Positions 32,781 to 42,225 of a DNA stretch of 47,672 nt are shown piece by piece (the first letter of the stretch is position 1; every line of letters starts with the position of its first letter). Below the pieces are notes generated by a model, which saw only the letters and a program-made list of their open reading frames with translations, did no database searches and was not told the DNA's origin. The DNA lies in NCBI GenBank assembly GCA_009379955.1, contig WHST01000038.1, forward strand, positions 1 through 47,672, in the 5' to 3' direction. The translations under genes and the position numbers were made by a program. The DNA is from Streptosporangiales bacterium. Lineage in GTDB: Bacteria > Actinomycetota > Actinomycetes > Streptosporangiales > WHST01.

Positions 32781-34277
32781 TCAGCCCCCGTCGACCTCCG
32801 CCTTCTCGCCGGCGCCGAACCAGTGGTCCGGCTTCACGTCGAGACGTCGCCAGACGTGCTTGGGCTCGAGGTACTCGGCGAGCCCGGTGGGCCCGAGCTC
32901 GCGACCGAACCCCGACTGCTTGAATCCGCCCCACTCCGCCTGCGGGACGTAGGGGTGGTAGTCGTTGATCCAGATGGTGCCGTGCCGCAGGGCGCGTGCC
33001 ATCCGCTCCGCCCTGGCGTCGTCGCCCGTCCACACGCCGCCGGCGAGCCCGTACCGCGTGTCGTTGGCGATGCGGACGGCGTCGTCCTCGGTGCGGAACG
33101 TCTCGACGGTGAGCACCGGACCGAACGACTCCTCCTGGGTGACCGACATGCCCGCGTGGCAACCATCGAGGATCGTCGGCGGGTAGTAGAAGCCGCTCGC
33201 GAGCTCGGGATCGTCGGGACGACGACCGCCGCACCGCAGGAGCGCGCCCTCGGCGAGGCCGGCGGCGACGTACTGCTCGACCTTCGCGAGATGGGCGGCG
33301 GAGATGAGCGGACCAGTTTCCGCGCGCTCGTCGAACGGCCCGCCCAGCCTGATGTTCCCGGCTCGCCTGACGAGCTCGTCGACGAACGTGTCGTGCAGGC
33401 TCTCCTCGACGATCAACCGCGCACCGGCCGAGCAGACCTGGCCGGAGTGCAGGAAGACGGCGGTGAGCGCGAAGTCGACGGCTGTCTCGAAGTCGGCGTC
33501 GGCGAACACGACGTTGGGGTTCTTGCCGCCGAGCTCCAGCGCGACCTTCTTGACGCCCGCGGCCGCGGTCGCCATGATCCGCTGTCCCGTCGCCAGGCCG
33601 CCGGTGAACGACACGAGGTCGACGCCGGGATGCTCGACGAGCGCCGCGCCCGCGTCACCGCCGGCGCCGAGCACGAGGTTGGCCACACCGGGCGGCAGCC
33701 CGACCGCCTGCAGGATGCGGGTGAGCAGGATCGCCGACGAGGGTGTCAGCTCGCTGGGCTTGAGGCAGAACGTCGCGCCGGCCGCGAGCGCGGGTGCGAC
33801 CTTCCAGGAGGTCTGCAGCAGCGGGTAGTTCCACGGGGTGATCAGCGCACAGACACCGACAGGCTCGCTGAGCACGCGACTGTGCACGTCCGACCGGCCG
33901 GTGTCGACCGTCCGCTCACCCACGGTCGCGGCGAGGTCGGCGTAGTAGCGGAACACGCCGACGACGTCGGACACGTCGATGCGGCTCTCGACGATCCGCT
34001 TGCCGGTGTCGAGCGACTCGGCCCGCGCGACCTCCTCGGTGTCGGCCTCGAGGAGGTCGGCGACCCGGTGGAGCAGCTTGCCGCGCTCGCTCGCGGGCCA
34101 GTCGCGCCACGGACCGTCGTCGAACGCGCGCCTCGCCGCGACGACCGCCGCGTGCGCGTCGGCACGGTCGCCCTCGTCGACGGTGGCCACGAGGGCGCCG
34201 TCGGCCGGGCATCTGATCTCACGGGTCCTGCCGGCCGCGGCCGGCACCCACTCACCGTCGACGTACATCTCGGGCAT
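32781..34277 (-). CDS. Betaine-aldehyde dehydrogenase-like ALDH
   Basis: The 498-residue protein is a complete NAD(P)-dependent aldehyde dehydrogenase: TPWNYP (N150), K173 in LKPSE, the general base E248 in LELGGKNPN and the nucleophile C282 in GQVCSAG. The GbsA/BetB-like sequence and operon position support betaine aldehyde -> glycine betaine. It starts 3 bp after the IclR gene and ends 19 bp before the GMC gene, all on one transcript. Confidence 0.9.
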   Translation of the reverse strand: MPEMYVDGEWVPAAAGRTREIRCPADGALVATVDEGDRADAHAAVVAARRAFDDGPWRDWPASERGKLLHRVADLLEADTEEVARAESLDTGKRIVESRIDVSDVVGVFRYYADLAATVGERTVDTGRSDVHSRVLSEPVGVCALITPWNYPLLQTSWKVAPALAAGATFCLKPSELTPSSAILLTRILQAVGLPPGVANLVLGAGGDAGAALVEHPGVDLVSFTGGLATGQRIMATAAAGVKKVALELGGKNPNVVFADADFETAVDFALTAVFLHSGQVCSAGARLIVEESLHDTFVDELVRRAGNIRLGGPFDERAETGPLISAAHLAKVEQYVAAGLAEGALLRCGGRRPDDPELASGFYYPPTILDGCHAGMSVTQEESFGPVLTVETFRTEDDAVRIANDTRYGLAGGVWTGDDARAERMARALRHGTIWINDYHPYVPQAEWGGFKQSGFGRELGPTGLAEYLEPKHVWRRLDVKPDHWFGAGEKAEVDGG

Positions 34278-34280
34278 CGC

Positions 34281-35081
34281 TCACCTCCGATCCACCGAAC
34301 CTACCGCGGTGGACGAGTGCCAGCCGAGGCGTCGCGAGATCGCCTCGCCCGCCGCGACGACGGACGCCGCGACCTGGTCGATCCTGCCCTCCAGCCGGAA
34401 GCCGGGACCCGACGCGCTGACCGAGGCGATCACGTGACCGCGCGAGTCGTACACCGGACCCGCGATCGCCGTCAGGCCGAGCTCTAGCTCGTTGACCGCC
34501 ACCGCGTATCCGGTCTCCCGCACGGTCGCGAGCTGGCTCTCCAGCTGGCGCAACGACGAGACCGTGTGCTCGGTGAAGCGCTCCAACGGCGAGCGCACCA
34601 CGTCGGACAGCCGGCGGTAGGAGTGGAAGGCCAGCAGCACCTTGCCGTTCGACGTGGCGTGCAACGGGATGCGCCTGCCGACCCAGTTGTGGATCTGCAG
34701 CGCGGACGGGCCTGCGGCCTGGTCGATGTACAGGGCGGCGCCGTCGGACATCACCGTCACGTTGACGGTCTCGCCGACCTCGACCGCGAGCCGCTGGGTC
34801 ACCACCCGGCTCTCCTGCACCAGGTCGAGCTGCTTCTGGGTGGCGCCGGCGAGCCTGAGCAGGGCGACCCCGAGGCGGTACTTGCCCCGGTCGCTGTCCT
34901 GCTCGACGAGGCCGCGGCGTTCGAGCGTGTTCACGAGCCGGAACGCCGTGGACTTGTGCACCCCGAGCTCCGCCGCGATCTCGGTGACACCCACGTCGCC
35001 CTCGCGCGCCATGATCTCGAGGATCGTGACCGCGCGATCGACCGACTGCACGCCCGCGCTGTCCGCGCCGGTGTTGCCCAT
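34281..35081 (-). CDS. IclR family regulator (first gene of the choline/betaine operon)
   Basis: From the ATG at 35081 the protein has 266 residues: an N-terminal winged helix (VQSVDRAVTILEIMAREGDVGVTEIAAELGVHKSTAFRLVNTLERRGLV) and the IclR effector domain (PLHATSNGKVLLAF, GYAVAVNELELGLTAIAGPV). An ATG at 35099 would add six residues. It lies 3 bp upstream of the aldehyde dehydrogenase and so is probably a co-transcribed local regulator sensing choline, betaine or a breakdown product. Confidence 0.92.
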   Translation of the reverse strand: MGNTGADSAGVQSVDRAVTILEIMAREGDVGVTEIAAELGVHKSTAFRLVNTLERRGLVEQDSDRGKYRLGVALLRLAGATQKQLDLVQESRVVTQRLAVEVGETVNVTVMSDGAALYIDQAAGPSALQIHNWVGRRIPLHATSNGKVLLAFHSYRRLSDVVRSPLERFTEHTVSSLRQLESQLATVRETGYAVAVNELELGLTAIAGPVYDSRGHVIASVSASGPGFRLEGRIDQVAASVVAAGEAISRRLGWHSSTAVGSVDRR

Positions 35082-35123
35082 GCCGCAACCGTAGTGCACC
35101 TGACGCGACCGCGGAACGCCGAA

Positions 35124-35150
35124 GATCCGGCCGCCTGAGGCGACCGGATC
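35124..35150 (-). terminator. Terminator-like hairpin after the DmdA/GcvT-like gene
   Basis: GATCCGGcCGCC and GGCGaCCGGATC pair with one internal mismatch around a 3-nt loop, directly after the minus-strand gene ending at 35174 and before the IclR operon. There is no T-tract. It probably separates the two transcripts. Confidence 0.6.
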
Positions 35151-35173
35151 CCCGGGTGCGTACCGGCGCGCGG

Positions 35174-36385
35174 TCAGGCCGGCGCAGCGGTCACGAGCTG
35201 CTGCTTCGGGATCGCCTTCTCCTTGTCAACGAACGGCTTCTCCACCACCACCGCGGGCACGCGGGCCGACGGCGTCTCGACCTCGAGCTGCGTGCCGAGC
35301 TCGGTGTGCTCGACGGAGACCATCGCCATGCCGATGTTCCGGTCGAGCGACGGCGAGTGGCAGGCCGAGGTGACCTTGCCGGCGAGCACGCCGTTGGCGT
35401 ACAGGGGGAAGACGTCGATCATCGAGCCGTCGTTGTACGAACCGAGGCGGTCGCCACCGATCTCGAGGCCGACGATCTTGCGCTTCACGCCCTCGGCCTT
35501 GATCCGGGTGAGGGCCTCCTTGCCGATGAAGTCGGCCTCCTGGTCGACGTCGACCATCCAGTCGTAGCCCATGCCGACCTCGTACGGGTTGGTGTCGAAC
35601 CACATGTCGGAACCGAAGGCGAGGATGCCGCCCTCGATCCGACGGATGTGGCAGGGCCCGATGACCTCGAGACCGTGCGGCCTGCCCGCCTCGAGCACCT
35701 TCGCCCAGAGGCGGTCGGCGTTGCCGTTCTTCGTCGCGTCGTAGAGGTAGATCTCGTAGCCGAGCTCGCTCGTGTACCCGGTGCGGGACACCAGCACGCG
35801 CAACCCGTCGATCTCGTAGCGACGCAGGTAGTAGTACGGCACCTCGCGGATGCTCTCACCGAACAGGTCGACCATCACGTCGATCGACTTCGGGCCCTGC
35901 ACCTGCACGGGCGCAATGTCGACCTCCTTGATCTCCACGTTGAAGTTCGACCGGTACGCGACACCGCGTGCCCAGAGCTCGACGTCGCTGTCGGCGAGGG
36001 ACAGCAGGAACCGGTTCTCCTCCAGCCGCAGCAGGACGGGGTCGTTGATGATCCCGCCGTCGGGCAGCGTGAGGAACACGTACTTGCACTGCTCGACGCG
36101 ACACTTGCCGAGGTCACGGGGGATCAGCAGGTTGGTGAACTCGAACGCGTCGGGTCCGCTGATCTCGATCTGCCGCTCGACACCGACGTCCCACAGCGTC
36201 ACGCCGTTCAGCAGGTGCCAGTACTCCTGCACGGGGTCGCCATAGTGCCGCGGGTGGTACGTGTGGTTGTAGACGCTGTACAGCTGCACCCCGTGCTGAC
36301 GGGACGAGTAGAAATACGGCGACTTCCGGATACGCGAGTACTGCAGTACACCTGGATTCTCGTTCACCTGAGACAACGTGCTCAC
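35174..36385 (-). CDS. Stand-alone DmdA/GcvT-like tetrahydrofolate methyltransferase
   Basis: The 403-residue protein is a single GcvT-fold THF enzyme without an oxidase domain. Its landmarks are those I recall from the DMSP demethylase (DmdA) branch: an N-terminal RIRKSPYF, SVYNHTYHP, YGDPVQEYW, VTLWDVGVERQIEI, GGIINDPVLLRL (110-121), LADSDVELWARGV, VQGPKS, SRTGYTSELGYEIYL and RRIEGGILAFGSDM. DmdA moves an intact methyl group from DMSP to THF. Here the setting is betaine/dimethylglycine breakdown, so betaine is an equally good candidate. The GTG at 36385 abuts its ribosome site (AAGGAG); the TTG at 36376 has better spacing. Confidence 0.85.
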   Translation of the reverse strand: MSTLSQVNENPGVLQYSRIRKSPYFYSSRQHGVQLYSVYNHTYHPRHYGDPVQEYWHLLNGVTLWDVGVERQIEISGPDAFEFTNLLIPRDLGKCRVEQCKYVFLTLPDGGIINDPVLLRLEENRFLLSLADSDVELWARGVAYRSNFNVEIKEVDIAPVQVQGPKSIDVMVDLFGESIREVPYYYLRRYEIDGLRVLVSRTGYTSELGYEIYLYDATKNGNADRLWAKVLEAGRPHGLEVIGPCHIRRIEGGILAFGSDMWFDTNPYEVGMGYDWMVDVDQEADFIGKEALTRIKAEGVKRKIVGLEIGGDRLGSYNDGSMIDVFPLYANGVLAGKVTSACHSPSLDRNIGMAMVSVEHTELGTQLEVETPSARVPAVVVEKPFVDKEKAIPKQQLVTAAPA

Positions 36386-36506
36386 TCCTTCCTGCTACGG
36401 TGGAAATTCAGGGGTCGCGGACAGAACGTCCGACTGACTTATGGGGGCATTTCGAAACTGATGGCCAGCCGAGCGGCTTGACCTCTCTATCCTGGGAGCC
36501 TACCCT

Positions 36507-36533
36507 CATTATGTGGGATGTGGTCTCATGATG
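36507..36533 (+). promoter_or_regulatory. Operator-like inverted repeat upstream of iclR-2
   Basis: CATTATGTG and CTCATGATG (7 of 9 pairs complementary) flank a 9-bp spacer, 24 bp before the TTG start of the second IclR gene and in the divergent region facing the DmdA/GcvT-like gene. A second small inverted repeat, CGGAC-N5-GTCCG, lies near 36417-36431. These are plausible sites for IclR autoregulation and control of the divergent gene. Confidence 0.45.
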
Positions 36534-36556
36534 TAGAACTCTGAAGGGGGCCTTTC

Positions 36557-37324
36557 TTGCCGCCGCCAGCGACCGGCACGCAGGCCGTCGACCGGGCCGC
36601 CGAGCTGCTCAGCCTCGTCGTCGAGTCGACAGAACCGCGCAGCTTCACCGACCTCGTCCGGGAGACCGGCCTCGCGAAGTCGACCGCGTCCCGGCTGCTC
36701 CAGGCACTGGAGCGCCACGGTCTGTTGCTGCGCGACGACGCCGGGCAGTTCCGGCCCGGTGCCCAGTTCTCGCTGTACGCACTGCGCCACGAACCGACCG
36801 ACGGGCTCGTCGACATCGCCGGCAAGACGCTGCGGCGCCTCGGTGAGGAGACCGGCGAGACCGTGAACCTCGCCGTCCCGCGCGCCGGCCTGGTCGTCGA
36901 GGTCGCGCAGATCGACTCCGCGTACCTGCTCGGCGCGACCAACTGGGTCGGCACCCACGTGCCCGCCCACTGCTCCGCCCAGGGCAAGGTGCTGTACGCG
37001 TACGGCGCGCTCGCACAGCCGGAGGAGCCGCTCGAACCACTCACGCCGCATACCATCACCGAGCCCTCGATGCTCGGGCGCGAGCTGCGTCAGGTGCGGC
37101 GACAGGGCTATGCGATCTCCAACGAGGAGCTCGAGGCGGGACTCGTCGCGGTCGCCGCCCCGATCAGGACCCGCGGCGCCGCGACGGTCGCGGCCATCGG
37201 TATCACGGGGCCATCGCCCCGCATGATCGACCGCACCGCGGCGCTCGGCCGGCTCCTCGTCGCCGAGGCTCGCCGGCTGTCGCGTCAGCTCGGCTACCGA
37301 CCCGAACACGACTCCACCTCCTAG
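36557..37324 (+). CDS. IclR family regulator 2
   Basis: From a TTG at 36557 (AGGGGG about 6 nt upstream) the protein has 255 residues: IclR winged helix (TQAVDRAAELLSLVVESTEPRSFTDLVRETGLAKSTASRLLQALERHGLLL) and effector domain (HVPAHCSAQGKVLYAYGAL, GYAISNEELEAGLVAVAAPI). It is divergent from the DmdA/GcvT-like gene and convergent (4-bp overlap) with the MTHFR-like gene. It probably controls these two, which it physically separates. Confidence 0.92.
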   Translation: MPPPATGTQAVDRAAELLSLVVESTEPRSFTDLVRETGLAKSTASRLLQALERHGLLLRDDAGQFRPGAQFSLYALRHEPTDGLVDIAGKTLRRLGEETGETVNLAVPRAGLVVEVAQIDSAYLLGATNWVGTHVPAHCSAQGKVLYAYGALAQPEEPLEPLTPHTITEPSMLGRELRQVRRQGYAISNEELEAGLVAVAAPIRTRGAATVAAIGITGPSPRMIDRTAALGRLLVAEARRLSRQLGYRPEHDSTS

Positions 37325-38175
37325 TGTTGGGCCTCGGCGAGCAGACGCTGCCGCCACCGCTCGGTCTCCGCCACCTGGTTGAACGTGAAGATATGCAGGC
37401 CGGCCACCGGCGTCTGCTGCCGCGCCAGCGCCGTGGTCGTACGGCGCAGGTACCGCTCGGGCGAATAGCCGCCGGGGCCTGCCATACGCAGGAACCAGCT
37501 CGGGTGCTTGCCGAGGAACCTCGTCGACTCCCCGACGCCGATCTTGGCGGCCATCGACACGAGCTTGGCGCGCTCGACCGGACCGGCCACCCCGAGGTAG
37601 AGGGGTAGCCCGACACCGCGTGCCCGCATCCGCTTGACCCAGCGCGCGACGACCGTGTGGTCGAAGCACAGGTTGCTGACGACGTAGGTCGCATGGCCGC
37701 GCTTGTCCCACATCGCCTGCACGACGATGTCGTCGGAGAGCGTCGGGTGCGACTCCGGGTACCCGGTGATGCCGACCTGCCGGAACGGGCGCCCGAGGTC
37801 GGTCAGCCGCCGGAGCACGTCGAGTGCCGCGGTGAACTCACCCACGGGTGGATCGGCGTCGCCCGCGGGGACGAACACGTCGGAGACGTTCGCCTCGCGC
37901 AGCCGCGCGACGAGGTCGGCGAGGTGGACGTCGTCCTCGACGAGCCTGGCCGACAGGTGCGGCACGACGTGGTAGCCGGCGAGCGCCAGCCTGGTCGCGA
38001 CGTCGACCGTCGGGCCGAGGCCCTTGGTCGGCGACGCGGTCACGGCCACACTGACGTCGAGCGGCACGTGCGCGCGGATCGCCTCCTCGGCGGCGGCCGT
38101 GGGGATGATCTCGTACCTGGGCGCGGCGAGCAGCCCGGTGAGCACGGTGGGACGAACCAGCACACTGTTGCGCAT
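37321..38175 (-). CDS. Methylenetetrahydrofolate reductase family protein
   Basis: The 284-residue protein has a MetF-type TIM-barrel layout: YEIIPT with the conserved Glu near the N terminus, VTASPTKGLGPTVDVATRLALAGYHVVPHLSAR, VSDVFVPAGD and the C-terminal GLHIFTFNQV. It would interconvert 5-methyl-THF and 5,10-methylene-THF using FAD. In this setting the oxidative direction is likely, taking 5-methyl-THF from a methyltransferase. The sequence is divergent from housekeeping MetF, so a specialised catabolic role is inferred. Confidence 0.85.
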   Translation of the reverse strand: MRNSVLVRPTVLTGLLAAPRYEIIPTAAAEEAIRAHVPLDVSVAVTASPTKGLGPTVDVATRLALAGYHVVPHLSARLVEDDVHLADLVARLREANVSDVFVPAGDADPPVGEFTAALDVLRRLTDLGRPFRQVGITGYPESHPTLSDDIVVQAMWDKRGHATYVVSNLCFDHTVVARWVKRMRARGVGLPLYLGVAGPVERAKLVSMAAKIGVGESTRFLGKHPSWFLRMAGPGGYSPERYLRRTTTALARQQTPVAGLHIFTFNQVAETERWRQRLLAEAQH

Positions 38176-38187
38176 CAGGCAACCAAT

Positions 38188-38214
38188 CTCTCAATACGCA
38201 ATATGTGGTGAGAG
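38188..38214 (-). promoter_or_regulatory. Operator-like inverted repeat upstream of the MTHFR-like gene
   Basis: CTCTCA-N15-TGAGAG is a perfect inverted repeat beginning 13 bp upstream of the MTHFR-like start. Its interior holds ATACGCAA (38194-38201), shared with the palindrome before the dimethylglycine operon, and TATGTGG, shared with the region upstream of iclR-2. It is a plausible regulator site. Confidence 0.45.
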
Positions 38215-38303
38215 TAGCTCGGCCACCCGACGTCGACACCGGCGCGTTTCACTCAGTGCAACACCAATATGCGGTGCACCCTTAATCGCTGGCCCGCCCC
38301 TTT

Positions 38304-38364
38304 CACGTTGATCACGTTAACGTGATCAACGTGAACTTCACCTCGTCCGGGGACGAGGTGAAGT
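38304..38364. repeat. Palindromic repeat, family B, copy 2
   Basis: A perfect loopless 30-bp palindrome (38304-38333) is followed at once by a 14-bp perfect stem, 38335-38348 with 38351-38364. The second hairpin and its flank match the element at 10-58. It lies between the MTHFR-like gene and asd, downstream of asd on the minus strand. It could be a terminator or a miniature repeated element. Confidence 0.75.
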
Positions 38365-38413
38365 CCAGCTTCACGAGGTTAACGTGTTCAATCGGGACAG
38401 GGCGGGGACCGAC

Positions 38414-39486
38414 CTACAGGTCGGCGGCGACCAGCTCGGCGATCTGCGCCGCGTTGAGTGCGGCGCCCTTGCGCAGGTTGTCGCCGCAGCAGAACATGTC
38501 GAGCGACCGCGGGTCGTCGAGCGCGCGGCGGATGCGGCCGACCCAGGTCGGGTCGGTGCCGGTGGCGTCGACGGGCGTCGGGAAGTCGCCGGCGGCCGGG
38601 TCGTCGCACACCACCACGCTGGGTGCGTCGGCGAGCACGCGGCGCACCTCGTCGACGTCGACCTCGTCGCGGAAGCCGGCGTGGATCGCGAGGGCGTGCG
38701 TGCGCATGACGGGCACCCGCACGCAGGTCGCGGACACGCGCAGGTCGGGACGGTCGAGGATCTTGCGCGACTCGTTGCGCACCTTGAGCTCCTCGGAGCT
38801 CCAGCCGTCGTCCTTCAGCGAGCCGGCCCACGGTACGACGTTGAGCGCCAGGGGCGCCGGGAACGGGCCGAGGTCGTCGCCGACGACGCGCCGGACGTCG
38901 CCGGGCGCGGTGCCGAGCGTACGGTCGCCGGCCACCTTCTCCAACTGCGAGTACAGCGTGTCGATGCCCTCCTGACCGGCACCCGACGCCGCCTGGTACG
39001 AGGCCACGACGAGGTCCTCGACGTGGTAACGGCGGTCGAGTGCGCCGATGACGACGATCATCGAGAGGGTGGTGCAGTTCGGCGTGCTGATGATGCCGAG
39101 CGGGCGGTCGGCCGCGGCGCTCCCGTTGACCTCGGGTACGACGAGAGGCACGTCGGGGTTCATCCGGAACGCACCGGACTTGTCGACGACGACGGCACCG
39201 CGCGAGGCCGCGATCGGCGCGTACTGCGCCGCCACCTCGTCGGGCACGTCGAACACCGCGACGTCGACACCGTCGAACACCTCGGGCGCGAGCGCCTCGA
39301 CCTCGACCTCGACGCCGCGTACGTCGATGCGCCGGCCGGCGGACCTCGGCGAGGCGACCAGCCGGACGTCGCCCCAGACGTCGTCGCGCGTGGACACCAG
39401 GTCGACCATCACCGTGCCGACGGCACCGGTGGCCCCGATCAGCGCGAGAGTCGGCTTGCTCGCACTCTGTGTTCCCATGCGACCGC

Positions 39487-39490
<4 letters not shown>
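38414..39490 (-). CDS. asd: Aspartate-semialdehyde dehydrogenase
   Basis: The 358-residue protein has the NADP-binding [17 protein letters not shown], the catalytic C139 in [26 protein letters not shown] and the base His in RTHALAIH. It converts aspartyl phosphate to aspartate semialdehyde for lysine/DAP, threonine and methionine. Its ATG overlaps the lysC stop by 4 bp, the usual actinobacterial lysC-asd operon. An ATG four codons later (39478) is the alternative start. Confidence 0.96.
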
Positions 39491-40773
<1,283 letters not shown>

Positions 40774-40876
40774 GCCTCCGCGGACAGGGACACCAGGAAT
40801 CCCCAGTCTACGTACGGCACCAGGCGTCCCTCACCTGGAATACGCGTCTCGGCATCCGGACGCCGAGGCCCCTCGG

Positions 40877-41437
40877 TCAGAGGACGCCGACCTCGTCGGC
40901 GGCCTCCACCGTGAGGTCCTCCGCGACGTCGAGGCGCGCGTGCGCCACGACGGCCTGCAGGGCGCGCAGCGCCGCGCCCGCGTGGTTGCCCCAGTGGTTG
41001 AAGTAGGAGTACTGCCACCACCACAGCGCCTCGATGCGGTTGCCCTCCTCGTAGTGGCGCAACCCGTGGGTGAGGTCGGCGGCGATGTCGGCGAGGTCGT
41101 CGGACAGGCGGTACGCCTCGAGCTCCGGCTTCTTGGAGAAGGGGTCGAAGACCTCGACGTAGTCGTCGACGTCCGCCAGGCGGGCCGCGAGTCCCTGACG
41201 GAGCGCGTCGACGTCGCCCTCCAGCGCGTGGGGCGGCTCGATGTTGCCCTCGGGGACGACGTCCTCGTTGGCGCCGAGCTGCGCGCCGATGAACGAGATC
41301 TGCGACACCTCGAGCAGCAGGAAGGGCACCACGCCCTCCTCGCCGTCACCGAGCGCGACCCGTTCCAGGCCGTCGAGGTAGTTGGCGATGTGCTGCGCCA
41401 CCTGGTCGGCGAACGCTTCGAGATCGGTAGTGCTCAT
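40877..41437 (-). CDS. DUF5063-like protein
   Basis: The 186-residue soluble protein is acidic, with LLLEVSQISFIGAQLGANEDVVP, FDPFSKKPELEAYRLSDDLADIAADLTHGL and ALWWWQYSYFNHWGNHAGAALRAL, which I recognise as DUF5063. Genes of this family regularly lie between recR and lysC in actinobacteria, as here. The function is unknown. Its ATG overlaps the stop of a possible 41-residue ORF. Confidence 0.85.
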   Translation of the reverse strand: MSTTDLEAFADQVAQHIANYLDGLERVALGDGEEGVVPFLLLEVSQISFIGAQLGANEDVVPEGNIEPPHALEGDVDALRQGLAARLADVDDYVEVFDPFSKKPELEAYRLSDDLADIAADLTHGLRHYEEGNRIEALWWWQYSYFNHWGNHAGAALRALQAVVAHARLDVAEDLTVEAADEVGVL

Positions 41438-41559
41438 GCGCGACCGCCTCCTCCCGCACCTCCGGCAGGTGTCGCGACAGCCACCGCGCTACGAGAGGTC
41501 GCATCGCGACCCCTACCTGCGGTGCGCTCGTCGAGCTCCATCGCTTCGGTACTCATCAT
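41434..41559 (-). CDS. Possible small protein between recR and DUF5063
   Basis: A 41-residue ORF begins with a doubled ATG at 41559, preceded by GGGGGAG, and ends with a TGA that overlaps the DUF5063 start. It encodes an acidic start (MMSTEAMELDERTAG) and a Gly/Ala-rich tail. The ribosome site and the overlap suggest translational coupling, but there is no recognised family and it may be only a leader peptide. Confidence 0.35.
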   Translation of the reverse strand: MMSTEAMELDERTAGRGRDATSRSAVAVATPAGGAGGGGRA

Positions 41560-41598
41560 CTCCCCCGTCCAACAGCAGCAAGATCACGGGCAGTCAGG

Positions 41599-42204
41599 TC
41601 ACGAGCCATCGAGCTGCCTCCGTCCCTCGAACGCGCGACCGAGCGTGACCTCGTCCGCGTACTCCAAGTCGCCCCCGACCGGGAGGCCACTGGCGATCCT
41701 GGTGACCCGCAGCCCGAGAGGCTGAAGTACCTCACGATAGAGGTAGGTCGCCGTCGCCTCACCCTCCCAGTTCGGATCGGTGGCCAGCACCACCTCGGTG
41801 ACCGCACCGGGCGTGAGCCGGTCGCGCAGTCCCGCGATCCGCAGGTTGTCGGGGCCGATGCCGTCGATCGGGCTGATCGCGCCGCCGAGCACGTGGTACT
41901 TCCCGCGGAACGCGCGGGTGCGTTCGATGGCGAGGACGTCCTTGGGCTCCTCGACCACGCAGATCACCTGGGTGTCGCGCCGCGCGTCGGTGCAGATGCG
42001 GCACTCCTCCTGCTCGGACACGTTGCCGCAGGTGCGGCAGAACCGCACCTTCTCGGTGAACGCGACGAGCACGTCGGCGAGCCGCCTGGTGTCGATCGGG
42101 TCGCCGGCGAGCATGTGGAACGCGATGCGCTGGGCGCTCTTCGGCCCGATGCCGGGCAGCCTGCCGAGCTCGTCGATGAGGTCCTGGATCGCGCCCTCGT
42201 ACAC
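41599..42204 (-). CDS. recR: Recombination mediator RecR
   Basis: The 201-residue protein has a helix-hairpin-helix ([19 protein letters not shown]), a four-Cys zinc finger ([17 protein letters not shown]) and a Toprim domain ([17 protein letters not shown]...[17 protein letters not shown]). It loads RecA together with RecF/RecO on gapped DNA. It lies in the classic dnaX-ybaB-recR cluster, 21 bp after ybaB. Confidence 0.97.
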   Translation of the reverse strand: MYEGAIQDLIDELGRLPGIGPKSAQRIAFHMLAGDPIDTRRLADVLVAFTEKVRFCRTCGNVSEQEECRICTDARRDTQVICVVEEPKDVLAIERTRAFRGKYHVLGGAISPIDGIGPDNLRIAGLRDRLTPGAVTEVVLATDPNWEGEATATYLYREVLQPLGLRVTRIASGLPVGGDLEYADEVTLGRAFEGRRQLDGS

Positions 42205-42225
42205 GTGGAGTCTGCCCGAGCCCGC

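Noticed and set aside
35174-36385. Classical glycine cleavage T-protein
   Set aside because: No gcvH or gcvP is nearby, and the motifs (SVYNH, GGIINDPVLLRL, LADSDVELWARG) fit the DmdA-like branch better than GcvT.
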